A DNA stretch of 58,448 nt from Deltaproteobacteria bacterium (GTDB lineage: Bacteria > Desulfobacterota > Binatia > Binatales > Binataceae): NCBI GenBank assembly GCA_019237115.1, contig JAFAHS010000121.1, positions 1 to 58,448 of the forward strand, written 5' to 3'. Under the pieces are notes generated by a model, which did not search any database, was not told the origin of the DNA, and saw only the letters and a program-made list of their open reading frames with translations. Made by a program: the position numbers and the translations under genes. The first letter of the stretch is position 1. Each line of letters opens with the position of its first letter. Shown in pieces: positions 37,116 through 45,939 of this stretch.

Positions 37116-38089
37116 TCTTAGCTCCTTTTCAATCCATCGACTGCCGCTAACCGTCATCCTCGGACACACCGCGGCGTCGCAGTGCGCACTGCCTTGTTCG
37201 CTTTCGGCGCACGCGCCAGAAGTACCCGGCGGCGGTTGTCCTCGCGCGCAAGCCCCGCGGGACTATCGAAAGCTGCTATGGGAGCGGCTGCTCGTTGAGC
37301 GGAAGTTCACCGCGCATCAAGGCGCCCCAACGACGTCCGCTCCGGAAAAATCGGACAGGGGGGCGAGCCGCGTCCGCCAAAGGTGTGGATGGTAAGAAGG
37401 TCGCTGATGCGGTTCAGTCGTTGCTTCGGGACTCTTACGACCGGGCCGGGCTTCTGATTTCTTCCCATACCTCCGGTCATGGTTCCCCCCAACTCAACGG
37501 AAAATCGGGCTCGGCAACGGATACAGTTGACATCACAAAAAGTCAAGTAGATTTTTGTTTCACGCTCCTTACTAACGTTAGCTTGACCGGTCGCAGGCCT
37601 GGATATGACGCCTAAGGCATGTGTGCATCGAAATAACGACTTCGGTTCTGGCATGGTTAAACCTATTTTGATGGAAACGCGGGGAACTCAATGGCCCGCC
37701 AGAGCTTGTGGATAAGCGAGATTTCCTTTCGCCGTACCTGCGGTCGGGGGCCTCCGGTAAATTGACAAACGATGACTTCACCTCCCGGTCTCCCTCCCTC
37801 GCCTTGCGGGTCCTCGGCGTCTGGAAGGAACCGGCAATCCCGATCCGATAGGCGCGTACAGACGTGCCGCAAGGGTTGGGAAGAATTGATTAAAAGTTAC
37901 CAACAGCCTCCCTCCCCGGAGCCCTCTTGGCTTCAAAACCAACCTTTGATAACCACGCCCTGATCGGTTGTTCTTGGTCCAATAGTGCTATGCGAGCGTT
38001 TTTCGCCAGGCTGAGATCCGCGACCCTTGTGGATAACTTGTGGATAGACTCCTGTTTTTCAGGTGAGTCTGGAGCGTCTCTAGGTTGCC
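37116..38089. other. Long intergenic region with DnaA-box-like repeats
   Basis: The longest gene-free stretch in the window. It contains TGTGGATAA (complement TTATCCACA, the consensus DnaA box) at 37707-37715 and 38028-38036, TGTGGATAG at 38039-38047, and a weaker TGTGGATGG at 37384-37392, all in the same orientation. Short frames here show no family. Confidence 0.55.
38026..38048. promoter_or_regulatory. Tandem DnaA-box-like motifs, 11-bp spacing
   Basis: CTTGTGGATA occurs twice with 11-bp periodicity, about one helical turn. One copy is a perfect consensus DnaA box, the other differs at the last base. They lie 42 bases before the quinone oxidoreductase start. Confidence 0.5.
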
Positions 38090-39067
38090 ATGGGAACAAT
38101 GAAGGCCATTCAGTTTGACCGGCTGGGCGGGGCGGAGGTGATGGAATTAAGGGAGGTTCCCGTCCCGGAACTTCGGCCCGGTACGGTGCTGGTAAAGAAC
38201 CACGTCATCGCGATCAACTACGGCGATACCTTCTTCCTTCGCGGTACCTATCTGGTCAAACCCCGATTTCCCGATACGCCGGGCATGGAAGCTTCGGGAG
38301 TCATCGCGGCGGTTGCCCCCGATGTGACCGCCCTGACGCCGGGGATGCGGGTTGCCTACATCGGGATGGGTGCCTACGCCGACTACACGATCATTCGGGC
38401 CTCACGGGTCATGCCGATTCCGGACGAAATGAACTTCGAGCAGGCCGCCTCGTTTCCCATCGCAGTGTTGACCGCCTGGCATATGCTCCACACCTGTAAC
38501 GACACCAAGCCGGGCGAATTCGTGATCGTGCACTCGGCCGCCGGGGGAGTCGGGATCGCCGCGGTGCAAATTGCGAAGGCCGCGGGCGCGCGTGTGATCG
38601 GGACAGTTTCGAGCGATGACAAAATCGGGTTAGTTAGACAGTTTGGCGCCGATTGGGTTATCAACTACGAGGCTGAGGACTTCGCTGCGCAAGCGCTCAG
38701 CCTTACCGAGGGACGCGGCGTGAACCTGATTCTCGATGCGGTCGGCAAGCCCACCTTCGAGAAGGGATTGCGATGCCTGGCCCCGCTGGGACACTTGATT
38801 CTCTATGGCCGCGCAGGTGGCGCTCCCGGTCCGATCAATCCGCTTGAATTGTTCGGCAAGTCGGTGAAAGTCAGCGGATTCGCGGTGACGATGATGTATG
38901 CGCTCGCCGACCACCACCGACGCGCCCTCGACGAGGTGTTTCGACTCGAGCGCGAAGGGAAACTAACCGTGCCGATCGGCGGCAGGTTTCCACTGGCCCA
39001 CGCAGCGCAGGCCCATCGCTTTCTGGAGTCGCGCCGCTCGACAGGAAAGTTGCTGCTAATTCCTTAA
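38090..39067 (+). CDS. NADPH:quinone oxidoreductase (MDR superfamily)
   Basis: A 325-residue medium-chain dehydrogenase/reductase without the catalytic zinc ligands, so of the quinone oxidoreductase type. The N-terminal MKAIQFDRLGGAEVMELREVPVP and INYGDTFFLRGTY match the family; the nucleotide fold carries VHSAAGGVGIAAVQIAKAAGA (a qor-type glycine motif) and NLILDAVGKPTFEKGL. It probably reduces quinones or enones with NADPH. ATG at 38090 or 38099 are both possible; neither has a strong ribosome site. Confidence 0.9.
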   Translation: MGTMKAIQFDRLGGAEVMELREVPVPELRPGTVLVKNHVIAINYGDTFFLRGTYLVKPRFPDTPGMEASGVIAAVAPDVTALTPGMRVAYIGMGAYADYTIIRASRVMPIPDEMNFEQAASFPIAVLTAWHMLHTCNDTKPGEFVIVHSAAGGVGIAAVQIAKAAGARVIGTVSSDDKIGLVRQFGADWVINYEAEDFAAQALSLTEGRGVNLILDAVGKPTFEKGLRCLAPLGHLILYGRAGGAPGPINPLELFGKSVKVSGFAVTMMYALADHHRRALDEVFRLEREGKLTVPIGGRFPLAHAAQAHRFLESRRSTGKLLLIP

Positions 39068-39237
39068 CGGTGGCGTCCTTTGAGTTGATCCCAGCAAGGG
39101 CGTCACATCGGCGCGAAGCGTAGGAGCCATTGCGGGACCAGGGATTTTCACAGCAATGATTGCAATCGCCACCGTGACTCTACTTTCCTGGCCGTTTGTC
39201 TTACCCTCATCCAAGAGTCTGGAATAAGGAATACGGA

Positions 39238-40026
39238 ATGGAACACGCGCAGATAAACGGAATCAATATCGTTTACGAACTTGGCGGTACGGGCACGCCG
39301 ATGGTGATGATTCACGGCGCCCAAGGCGACCAGACGATGTTCGCCGGCCTCGCCGCGACATTCCGGGCCAGGTTCAAGGTCCTGACCTTCGACCAACGCG
39401 GCTCCGGCCTGAGTGACAAACCGGACATGCCTTACTCGGTGGCGATGCTGGCCGACGACACGGCGGCACTGATGGACCATCTCGGCCTTGCGGACGCGCA
39501 CATCATCGGCGTCTCGATGGGCGGGATGATCGCCCAGGAATTTGCCCTGCGGCATGCGCGCAAAGTGCGTTCTCTGGTGCTTGGCTGTACGACGCCCGGC
39601 GGCCCCCAGTCGATTCGCGCGACGGCGCTGGCCACCAGCGCCTATTCAACGAAAGAAATGCCGGCTGAAGAGCGGGGCAGGGCGCTGACGGAAGCCGCGT
39701 TTACCAAGGGCTACATCGCGCGGCATCCGGAGCTGATTTCCGCGATGATTGAGCTACGCCGCCAGCGCCCGATCGATCCAGTCGGCTTTGCCCGACGCAT
39801 GGAGGCGGTAGAAACCTTCGATACCTACGATCGCTTGCCCCAAATCAAATGTCCGACCTTGGTTATCACGGGCAAGGACGATGCGCTGATTCCTTGGGAG
39901 AACTCTCGCCTGATTGCAAATCGTATCTCCGGAGCCCAGCTTAGGGTCCTGGAGCCCGCGGGCCACTGCTTCTGGCTCGAGCAGCCCGAGCAGGCGCGCG
40001 AGGCGATCGAGCAGTTTCTCGAATGA
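39238..40026 (+). CDS. Alpha/beta hydrolase
   Basis: A 262-residue hydrolase. The nucleophile Ser93 lies in GVSMGGM, the acid Asp in ITGKDDALIP and the catalytic His in EPAGHCFWLEQPEQA. MIHGAQGDQTMF provides the oxyanion loop. It has no signal peptide. It resembles 3-oxoadipate enol-lactonase and meta-cleavage hydrolases, fitting the aromatic theme of the window, but the same core serves many esterases. AAGGA lies ahead of the ATG at 39238. Confidence 0.92.
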   Translation: MEHAQINGINIVYELGGTGTPMVMIHGAQGDQTMFAGLAATFRARFKVLTFDQRGSGLSDKPDMPYSVAMLADDTAALMDHLGLADAHIIGVSMGGMIAQEFALRHARKVRSLVLGCTTPGGPQSIRATALATSAYSTKEMPAEERGRALTEAAFTKGYIARHPELISAMIELRRQRPIDPVGFARRMEAVETFDTYDRLPQIKCPTLVITGKDDALIPWENSRLIANRISGAQLRVLEPAGHCFWLEQPEQAREAIEQFLE

Positions 40027-40603
40027 TTGCGAACGTATCGGTATAGGAGCAGTCTCGGCTGCAACGAGGTAGGCGGATTGTCAAATCTGCAACCTGTCAG
40101 GGACAATCCAGACGATCGACAACCGTAGTTCTTCCGAACGGCCGGGATTCGGAGCTTTTCTCGCACCCCCGGGAACCTGCGGTCTGGAGCCGTCAGGGCA
40201 GATTTCCAGAGTTTGTCCGGACCCTCCCGTGTACGTCGCCGGGACAGGTCGCGGGGTCCTGCTACTCTTGTGAAGCGCTGCTACCTTTGCGCGACGCACT
40301 TAAGCGTCGACCGCACTACTTGCAGTGTCAGCGGCAGTCCAAAGGCCCAAGCCATCGCGAGACCCACCAGAAAAATTGTCGCGATCATCGCCCTCATGTG
40401 TAGCAACACGACCGAATTCAGTGTTTCTTTCGGACAGTCTCAAGCTCAAGACGTTCGACGGTCAAATCACAAGCAAAGAGCACGCCAATCGTGAGACCGG
40501 CAGCACTCGAGTGCCAATCCGCGCGTCGCAAAGTGTGGCACTCTTTCTTGTCGGGCAGGTGCCGCTCTCCTTAAGGAAGCAAGAACCCTTCATGGCGGTT
40601 GCT
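40027..40603. other. Intergenic region between convergent genes
   Basis: An inverted repeat GGATTGTC (40075-40082) and GACAATCC (40102-40109) lies 50 bases after the hydrolase stop and may be its terminator. A possible tiny membrane protein at 40281-40397 on the minus strand is listed separately. Confidence 0.4.
40281..40397 (-). CDS. Possible 38-residue membrane peptide
   Basis: The frame from ATG 40397 encodes MRAMIATIFLVGLAMAWAFG followed by a polar tail ending CVAQR. A single strong hydrophobic helix with a basic start is typical of small membrane peptides. No ribosome site is evident, so confidence is low. Confidence 0.25.
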   Translation of the reverse strand: MRAMIATIFLVGLAMAWAFGLPLTLQVVRSTLKCVAQR

Positions 40604-41512
40604 TTATGCTTCGCGTCGCCGCGGTGATCGTTTTCTACGGTCGGGCTCAGATTTCGTGTCTGCACTTGAAAAGCAGTATCCGCGGCCGTGCAGCAAGCAC
40701 GACGAGTCAGCCTCGTGCGCGCCCCGGCGGAAGGACCGAATTTCTTGTAGTCGGCCGCCTTCGAAGGCCCGGGCCAGCGCCCGGTCGGCTTCCTCATCGA
40801 GTGCGCCCACGCACGGAAAGACCGCGAAATATGAAAGGAATCTTGCCGCAAAACCATGCTCGGCCGCATCGATTCGGAACATCGCACCAAATCCCGCAAT
40901 CCCGAAACCAAAGACGCTTCCCTTCGGCCATCGGACCAGAGGCAGGATCAGCGTTCCAAGGGGCTTCAGGCTGTCGAGCCAGAGCGGGCAAGGAAGGCTC
41001 GCGCCGGCGTTGACGAGGATCGCGTCGACCTGGCCGGCATCATAGGTCGTCGCATCGGCGCAAAGGATCTCCACTTGAGGTAGCTGCTTCAGATTCTCGC
41101 GCGCTCTGGTCGCCAGCTGTGGATCGAGTTCGAGCCCGACCACGCGGCCCGTTTCGCCCACGCAATGGGCAATGAGCGCCGTGTAGTACCCGGTACCGGT
41201 TCCGGCGTGCAGGACCGTCTGGCCCTCTTTTAATTCCAGCGAGTCGATTAACCCCGTCAGGGCGCTCGGCAACCCATTGTTCAGATGGCGCGCGGGATCG
41301 AGCGCTACTACTACGTCGTCGTAGATTTGAGCAAGGTCGCTGGTAAGTTCCTGGTTCCAGAGGTTCGGCAGTCTTGTGATTTGCCACGGTGGTGGTCCAA
41401 GGAAGTCTTCGCGGGCGACCGTTTCGAGCGCCTCGATCAGGCGCTTCGACCGTAACCCGGCCCGGAGGCGGACCTGCGTTGCATACCTTCTGCGCGCTTC
41501 CGATGAATCCAC
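40604..41512 (-). CDS. Protein-L-isoaspartate O-methyltransferase-like protein
   Basis: A 302-residue SAM-dependent methyltransferase. The SAM-binding motif I is VLHAGTGTGYYTALIAH, motif II VVGLELDPQLATRARENL and post-II ILCADATTYD, as in PCMT. The N-terminal segment WNQELTSDLAQIYDDVVVAL occupies the place of the usual substrate loop but lacks the typical S-Q-P-x-I-V/T motif (here DPARHLNNGLPS), so it may not repair isoaspartate. About 70 residues longer than E. coli Pcm, with a basic C-terminal tail. Confidence 0.82.
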   Translation of the reverse strand: MDSSEARRRYATQVRLRAGLRSKRLIEALETVAREDFLGPPPWQITRLPNLWNQELTSDLAQIYDDVVVALDPARHLNNGLPSALTGLIDSLELKEGQTVLHAGTGTGYYTALIAHCVGETGRVVGLELDPQLATRARENLKQLPQVEILCADATTYDAGQVDAILVNAGASLPCPLWLDSLKPLGTLILPLVRWPKGSVFGFGIAGFGAMFRIDAAEHGFAARFLSYFAVFPCVGALDEEADRALARAFEGGRLQEIRSFRRGAHEADSSCLLHGRGYCFSSADTKSEPDRRKRSPRRREA

Positions 41513-41563
41513 AGCTTGTCAGGAGTCAATATCCGAGGTCGGCTGCGTCCTTCCGTGTGTCCT

Positions 41564-41824
41564 TCAGTTGAGCTTGTAGGTGAAATCAAGCTCCGCACGC
41601 CTGCCGGTTCGTGCTCGCGCCGTATCCGAATGTTCGCGAAGGATGCGCTCTCTGATTGACCTGAGCGCGACCTCCTCCAACCTTTCGGCGGCGGCCGAAG
41701 GGTCTACTCCCAGCGCCCACAACTCCTCCCTCGCTTCATCGATCTCATCCGGTGCTACCTCTTCAAACAGCTCCGCAAGCGTTGCGGTCGAGCGCCGCCG
41801 ATTCTCGCCTCGTGTTTTACTCAT
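41564..41824 (-). CDS. Small partner protein of the sigma-like regulator
   Basis: An 86-residue helical, charged protein. Its ATG overlaps the stop of the sigma-like gene by four bases (ATGA), indicating translational coupling. ELFEEVAPDEIDEAREELWALGVDPSAAAERLEEVALRSIRERIL is a strongly amphipathic helical stretch. No family is recognised; position and coupling suggest a regulator or partner of the sigma-like protein, possibly an anti-sigma or adaptor, which is inference. Confidence 0.65.
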   Translation of the reverse strand: MSKTRGENRRRSTATLAELFEEVAPDEIDEAREELWALGVDPSAAAERLEEVALRSIRERILREHSDTARARTGRRAELDFTYKLN

Positions 41825-42471
41825 GGATGGATTGCTCCGCGTGACGCAACGGGTCCTTCTGCGTCCGTCGAAATCTTCAGGGCCAGTCGACGCAGTCGCT
41901 TGAGGCAATTGTTTACATGGTTGACCGGTTTTCCGATTCGAAGCGCGATGAGCCGCGGCCTGGCCTCGTCGAAGTCGAGTATCGCATTAAGTACTTCCGC
42001 CAACTCCGGAGTCCCTTTGGCCGCTTCTACCAGTCGTTCAATCCGCTCATCAGCGGCGGAATCGGTGTCGGAAGGATCGGTGAGATTGAATTCTACTGGA
42101 CCCCGTGGCCATGGATTTTCGCCGCAATCCCGAAAGGCGATCCGCTCCACTCCGTGTGGCGACCTATCGTTCTGGAAAAGGCGTTCAATCCGTTGGTTAT
42201 CGGCGGACAAGGCCAGGTGATTGAGCAGGCTGTCGACGACGCGCTTGAGAAAGGGCAGCAACGGTCCTCGTTCCGGCTCCCATTTCCGTTCGCCGCCGAT
42301 CACACTGACGATCGCCTGTGCCGCGATGTCGTCGGGCATCAGGCCTTTGGCCAACGCAACCTCACTTCCGGTGCGCCAGGAAAGATTGCGGGAGCGGAAG
42401 GCCGCGTAGGCAGCCAACTTCATGCCTGTTTCCCCCCAATCCACGCGCAGGAACCGTTTGACTATATCCAA
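41821..42471 (-). CDS. RNA polymerase sigma factor-like protein
   Basis: A 216-residue protein with a sigma-region-2-like N-terminal half (KLAAYAAFRSRNLSWR, PDDIAAQAIVSVIGGERKW, LLPFLKRVVDSLLNHL) and a region-4-like C-terminal half (TPELAEVLNAILDFDEARPRLIALRIGKPVNHVNNCLKRLRRLALK), where ALRIGKPVNHVNNCLKRL is the candidate HTH. It resembles the divergent ECF-like proteins of soil bacteria. The TTG at 42471 with GGAGG 12 bases upstream is preferred because it includes VKRFLRVDW, usual in the group; ATG at 42423 is the alternative. Coupled to the gene downstream. Confidence 0.7.
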   Translation of the reverse strand: MDIVKRFLRVDWGETGMKLAAYAAFRSRNLSWRTGSEVALAKGLMPDDIAAQAIVSVIGGERKWEPERGPLLPFLKRVVDSLLNHLALSADNQRIERLFQNDRSPHGVERIAFRDCGENPWPRGPVEFNLTDPSDTDSAADERIERLVEAAKGTPELAEVLNAILDFDEARPRLIALRIGKPVNHVNNCLKRLRRLALKISTDAEGPVASRGAIHP

Positions 42472-42502
42472 AGGCGGGCCGCCTCCACCCTCGCTCGTAT
42501 AA

Positions 42503-42563
42503 CTAATACCGTTAAGGGTCCGATTCTTGCCACGAACAAAATTTACGATCTTGACGGTATTAG
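42503..42563. promoter_or_regulatory. Inverted repeat between sigma-like gene and small CxxC gene
   Basis: CTAATACCGT at 42503-42512 and ACGGTATTAG at 42554-42563 are perfect inverted copies of 10 bp with a 41-bp spacer. They lie in the divergent promoter region between the sigma-like gene (start 42471) and the gene at 42635, suitable for one factor controlling both directions. Confidence 0.6.
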
Positions 42564-42634
42564 CCTTTGGGAGGTGTCGAGATGCACCTCCCTTGGAGAG
42601 CCTGCGCGGGTTGGTCAGCTTTCAAGGAAAGGTC

Positions 42635-42871
42635 ATGTCGGTCACTAAAAAAACCATCATTATCCCGGAGGCTTGGGACCTGGCCGTCCACGCTCTGGTC
42701 GAAGCGACCACGCATATTCGGGACTGTTCCCGCTGCGGGAGGATGTTCGCTGCCGCTCACGACGCGGTCGGAGGCGGTGCGACCCGCTTCGAAGAGTTCC
42801 GCCCCTGGGGGCTGGTGAATCTGATCTTGCCCGAACTCCGGCAGTGTAATGCGTGGCCTAAGGAAATCTGA
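42635..42871 (+). CDS. Small hypothetical protein with CxxC motif
   Basis: A 78-residue protein (MSVTKKTIIIPEAWDLAV...). DCSRCGRMF contains one CxxC, and a further Cys lies in LRQCNAW. No family is recognised. AAGGAAAGGTC sits just ahead of the ATG. It is divergent to the sigma-like gene across a shared inverted repeat, so it may be a target of that regulator. Confidence 0.6.
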   Translation: MSVTKKTIIIPEAWDLAVHALVEATTHIRDCSRCGRMFAAAHDAVGGGATRFEEFRPWGLVNLILPELRQCNAWPKEI

Positions 42872-43033
42872 TCGGCGCACGCGCCGATATGCGAAAGCGT
42901 GCAACGGTTCGGGTTTGAATGCGCTCGGGTCCCCTCGCTTCAAAAGGACAAGCGGCGCGTAATGGTTTACTTTCCGTCGCCCGCCGGGACTTCACCCTGT
43001 TAAGCCCGTCGGGTATTCAAAGAACCCTTGGAG

Positions 43034-43471
43034 ATGCGGAACAGACGCGGCAGATTCCTGACCCTGATGGCTGTCCTTTTCGCATTGGCCATGCTCGTGG
43101 ATGTGCTCAAAGCTTTATCGAAACCGCTTCCTTCCGGGTACAAAGTGGCGGGGCTCCAGATGCCACCGACCGGTATCGTGGTTCTTGGCGTGCGCCACGC
43201 AGGGGCGGGCTCGGCAACCTTGGCGCTGCTGGTGGCAGCTGTGTTGTTTTTCTATGCAGTGGGAATCTGGCGCATGAAGCGTTACGTGCTCACGGTTGCC
43301 TGGCTGTTCGCCGCTTACACGATAGTCAATGTCACGCTCTTTACTATCCGGAATCCGGCGCCGCCAACAACGGGCACGATGATCTTCTCGATCCTATACT
43401 TGCTCGGCGCGATCGTCCTGACGCTCGGCACCGCCATCGTACTCACCCGACGCCGTAGAGACCTTAGCTAA
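43034..43471 (+). CDS. Hypothetical membrane protein
   Basis: About 145 residues with four hydrophobic segments (LTLMAVLFALAMLVDVL, TLALLVAAVLFFYAV, YVLTVAWLFAAYTIVNVTLF, MIFSILYLLGAIVLTLGTAIVL) and a basic tail RRRRD. A TTG at 43028 is in frame and may be the start, since GGAG is too close to the ATG at 43034. No family recognised. It converges on the ctaG gene. Confidence 0.65.
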   Translation: MRNRRGRFLTLMAVLFALAMLVDVLKALSKPLPSGYKVAGLQMPPTGIVVLGVRHAGAGSATLALLVAAVLFFYAVGIWRMKRYVLTVAWLFAAYTIVNVTLFTIRNPAPPTTGTMIFSILYLLGAIVLTLGTAIVLTRRRRDLS

Positions 43472-43587
43472 CGTCCACGACGCGTTCTCGATAGGTAAAG
43501 GGCGGGTCGAGGTGTGTCCCCGGCGTGCCGCAGTGAGGAGCAGGGCGCGGCCCTCGGGATGCGGGCTTCTAACTCTAACCGGACAAA

Positions 43588-44472
43588 TCACGAAAATGGA
43601 ACTTCACCGGTAACCCGGCGATGGAGATAGTCCGGGCGGGTAAATCGACCGGCCAGGTTTTGCGGCGCCAGCATCTCAAACACGATGAGCGCCGCCGGTA
43701 CCAGATAGAAGATCGAACCCGGCACCCACATTATGGCGCCGGCGACGATCTGATCGTTCATGGGCGTGAAGCCGGCGATGCGCGGCACGGTCGCGTAGTA
43801 GGGATAAAGCAGCCGGCCGGAAAAGATGAACAGCGCGGAGAGGATCGTGTTCTGGCCGTCGGCCAGCAGCAGGTACGGGAGCATCGCCCATCGCGGCCAG
43901 CGCGAGACGCTCGGCCACGGCTGGACGACGGGGTACCAGAACATCAGCGCCGTCGTGAAGAAGCACACGTGCTCGACGACGTGCCACCCAGCGGAGCGGA
44001 GTGCGAGCTGGAAGGTGGTGGGCAGGTGCCATCCCCAGGTCGCTACCGCGAATGCGATCCAACATACCCACGGCTGCGTCAGCCACGCGAAGCCGACCCG
44101 CACGGTCCTGGAACGCAGCAGCGGTCCTACCAGGGTCTTGGCGGCACGTGGAGGAAGGCCGCGTACCATCGGAATGGCTGGGGCGCTGGCGAGCAAAAGG
44201 CCGGGCGCCAGGATCATGAGGATCAGATGCTGGGCCATGTGAACCTGTAACAGCACGTCGTCGAATTCTTCAAGCGGCGACGCGACGGCCACCAGGAGCG
44301 CTCCGATTCCACCTATGAAAGAAGCGAGTCGCCAGAGTGGAAATCGCTCCGGCATCTGCCGATGCAGGCGAGAGAAGCCCCGGGCATAGAGCGTTGCGAG
44401 GATTAGCAGCGCTGCGATTGTGGCGAGGGGAGGGTTCCAGGATTCGACGGCGTTTTGAAAAGCGGAAGTCAT
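43588..44472 (-). CDS. ctaG: CtaG/caa3-type cytochrome oxidase assembly membrane protein
   Basis: A 294-residue membrane protein with about seven spans. The conserved VHMAQHLILMILAPGLLLAS near residue 77 and WHVVEHVCFFTTALMFWYPVV near 163 each carry His residues in a membrane helix, and GQNTILSALFIFSGRLLYPYYA follows, as in the caa3_CtaG family that helps assemble caa3 oxidases (a different family from Cox11). It abuts the cytochrome b gene with no gap and ends the respiratory operon. Confidence 0.88.
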   Translation of the reverse strand: MTSAFQNAVESWNPPLATIAALLILATLYARGFSRLHRQMPERFPLWRLASFIGGIGALLVAVASPLEEFDDVLLQVHMAQHLILMILAPGLLLASAPAIPMVRGLPPRAAKTLVGPLLRSRTVRVGFAWLTQPWVCWIAFAVATWGWHLPTTFQLALRSAGWHVVEHVCFFTTALMFWYPVVQPWPSVSRWPRWAMLPYLLLADGQNTILSALFIFSGRLLYPYYATVPRIAGFTPMNDQIVAGAIMWVPGSIFYLVPAALIVFEMLAPQNLAGRFTRPDYLHRRVTGEVPFS

Positions 44473-45939
44473 CTAGTTGCTCGACGCCGGAATCTCCGGG
44501 CGTGCCGAGTTGCGCGCGGGCGGCTGCCCGCGAGGATGCATGGTCGCAAGAAAGGCAACGATGGCGTTGACCTCGGCGGGCGAAAGATTACTTCCGTACG
44601 CCGGCATATTGCCGCCGCCCTGGAGTATCTGGCGTACCATCTGGCCGCGCGTCAGGCGGGTGGCGGTCGCGTCGAGCGCGGGGCCGCGCATCCCGCCTCG
44701 GCCGCCGAGCGCATGGCAGTTGCGACATTGCTTGCTTTGCACCAACAGCGCGCCCTGCAGTTCAAGGGGAGTGCGGCCTTTGACATACTCGATCGGGGTG
44801 GGCACGGCGCTCCACGCGTTCATGTGCGGCGACCACGGCGAGAACGTCCCGAGCCAGGTGAGAGTACCGATCGTCGTGACTACCAGAATAACAATCATCA
44901 CCGAGAGGGGACGGCGCCGCCAGCTCTTCTCGCCGCGCCCCGAAATGAATGGCAATGCAAACAGCAGTCCGAGCGCCAGGACCGGACCGGTCAGCATCAG
45001 AACGGTTTCGGTCCACGGCGGCAACAGCGCGAACACCGAGAACAGCCACAGGAAGAAGAAATCGGGGCGCGGGACGGTCTGAATGATCGTAGGATCGGGT
45101 TGCCCGTTAGGACCGATCGGCCCCGCGATCGCGGCAACCACGAGCAGGCTCAAGATGATAAGCCCGGCGAAGACCAGATCTTTCTGCGCTGCGTAGGGCA
45201 CGAACGGCTCACCATCGGCACGTACCAACTCCTCGTACTGCTTGCGGTAGCTGGACCGGTTTACGATTCGGCCCGGCATCGGCCATTCGTTGATGCCGAG
45301 CCTCAGGACCAAAAAGAGATGCAGGCCTACAAAACCCATCAAGATCGCGGGGATGACAAACACGTGGAGCGCGAAGAAGCGCGACAGCGTCTCGGCTGCG
45401 ATGATCGGCCCGCCCAGGATGAGGGCGACGATCTTGGACCCCAGGATGGGGGTTCGCCCCGCGATCGCGGCGCCGATGCCGAGTCCCCAGTAGGCGTTCT
45501 GATCGAAGCGAAGAACCTGTCCAGTGAAAGCCATTCCGAGCGTGCACAGCAGCAAAACACATCCGGCCACCCAGGTGAGCTCGCGCGGGTACTTGTAGGC
45601 ACCGAACAGAAAGACCTGGATCATGTGAATGAGCATCAGGGCTACCATGAAATTGGAGCCCCAACCGTGGAGCGCACGCAGATACCATCCTAGCGGTTGG
45701 CTATAATTGAGGTAGATCAGGCTGTCCCATGCGCGGTCGGCGGCGGGTGTGTAGACCGTCGCGAGGCAGATGCCGGTGACCACCTGCAAGACAAACACCA
45801 CCAGCGTCGCGCTGCCGAAGACGTACCACCAGCTGGCCGAGCTGCGCGGCACCGGGTGCTCGGCCACGCTGGCGATAGCCTCGCCGACTTGCAGGCGCGC
45901 GTCGAACCACTGCCAAAGCCGTGTGAGCCGCGCGTTCAT
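44473..45939 (-). CDS. Cytochrome b (b6 plus subunit IV) with fused C-terminal cytochrome c
   Basis: A 488-residue protein joining the b6 half, the subunit-IV half and a cytochrome c domain. Haem b ligands are H91/H105 and H192/H207; 14 residues between the second pair is the b6f-like spacing, suggesting menaquinol or plastoquinol-type enzymes. The Qo loop reads PDFF (292-295) in place of PEWY. Residues 405-409 (CRNCH) bind haem c and M445 in NMPAYG is the probable axial ligand. It overlaps the Rieske gene by four bases. It oxidises quinol and can pass electrons directly to its own haem c. Confidence 0.92.
   Translation of the reverse strand: MNARLTRLWQWFDARLQVGEAIASVAEHPVPRSSASWWYVFGSATLVVFVLQVVTGICLATVYTPAADRAWDSLIYLNYSQPLGWYLRALHGWGSNFMVALMLIHMIQVFLFGAYKYPRELTWVAGCVLLLCTLGMAFTGQVLRFDQNAYWGLGIGAAIAGRTPILGSKIVALILGGPIIAAETLSRFFALHVFVIPAILMGFVGLHLFLVLRLGINEWPMPGRIVNRSSYRKQYEELVRADGEPFVPYAAQKDLVFAGLIILSLLVVAAIAGPIGPNGQPDPTIIQTVPRPDFFFLWLFSVFALLPPWTETVLMLTGPVLALGLLFALPFISGRGEKSWRRRPLSVMIVILVVTTIGTLTWLGTFSPWSPHMNAWSAVPTPIEYVKGRTPLELQGALLVQSKQCRNCHALGGRGGMRGPALDATATRLTRGQMVRQILQGGGNMPAYGSNLSPAEVNAIVAFLATMHPRGQPPARNSARPEIPASSN

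Noticed and set aside
40081..40299. Minus-strand 72-codon frame in the gap after the hydrolase
   Set aside because: Crosses an inverted repeat, lacks a ribosome site and has no family pattern.
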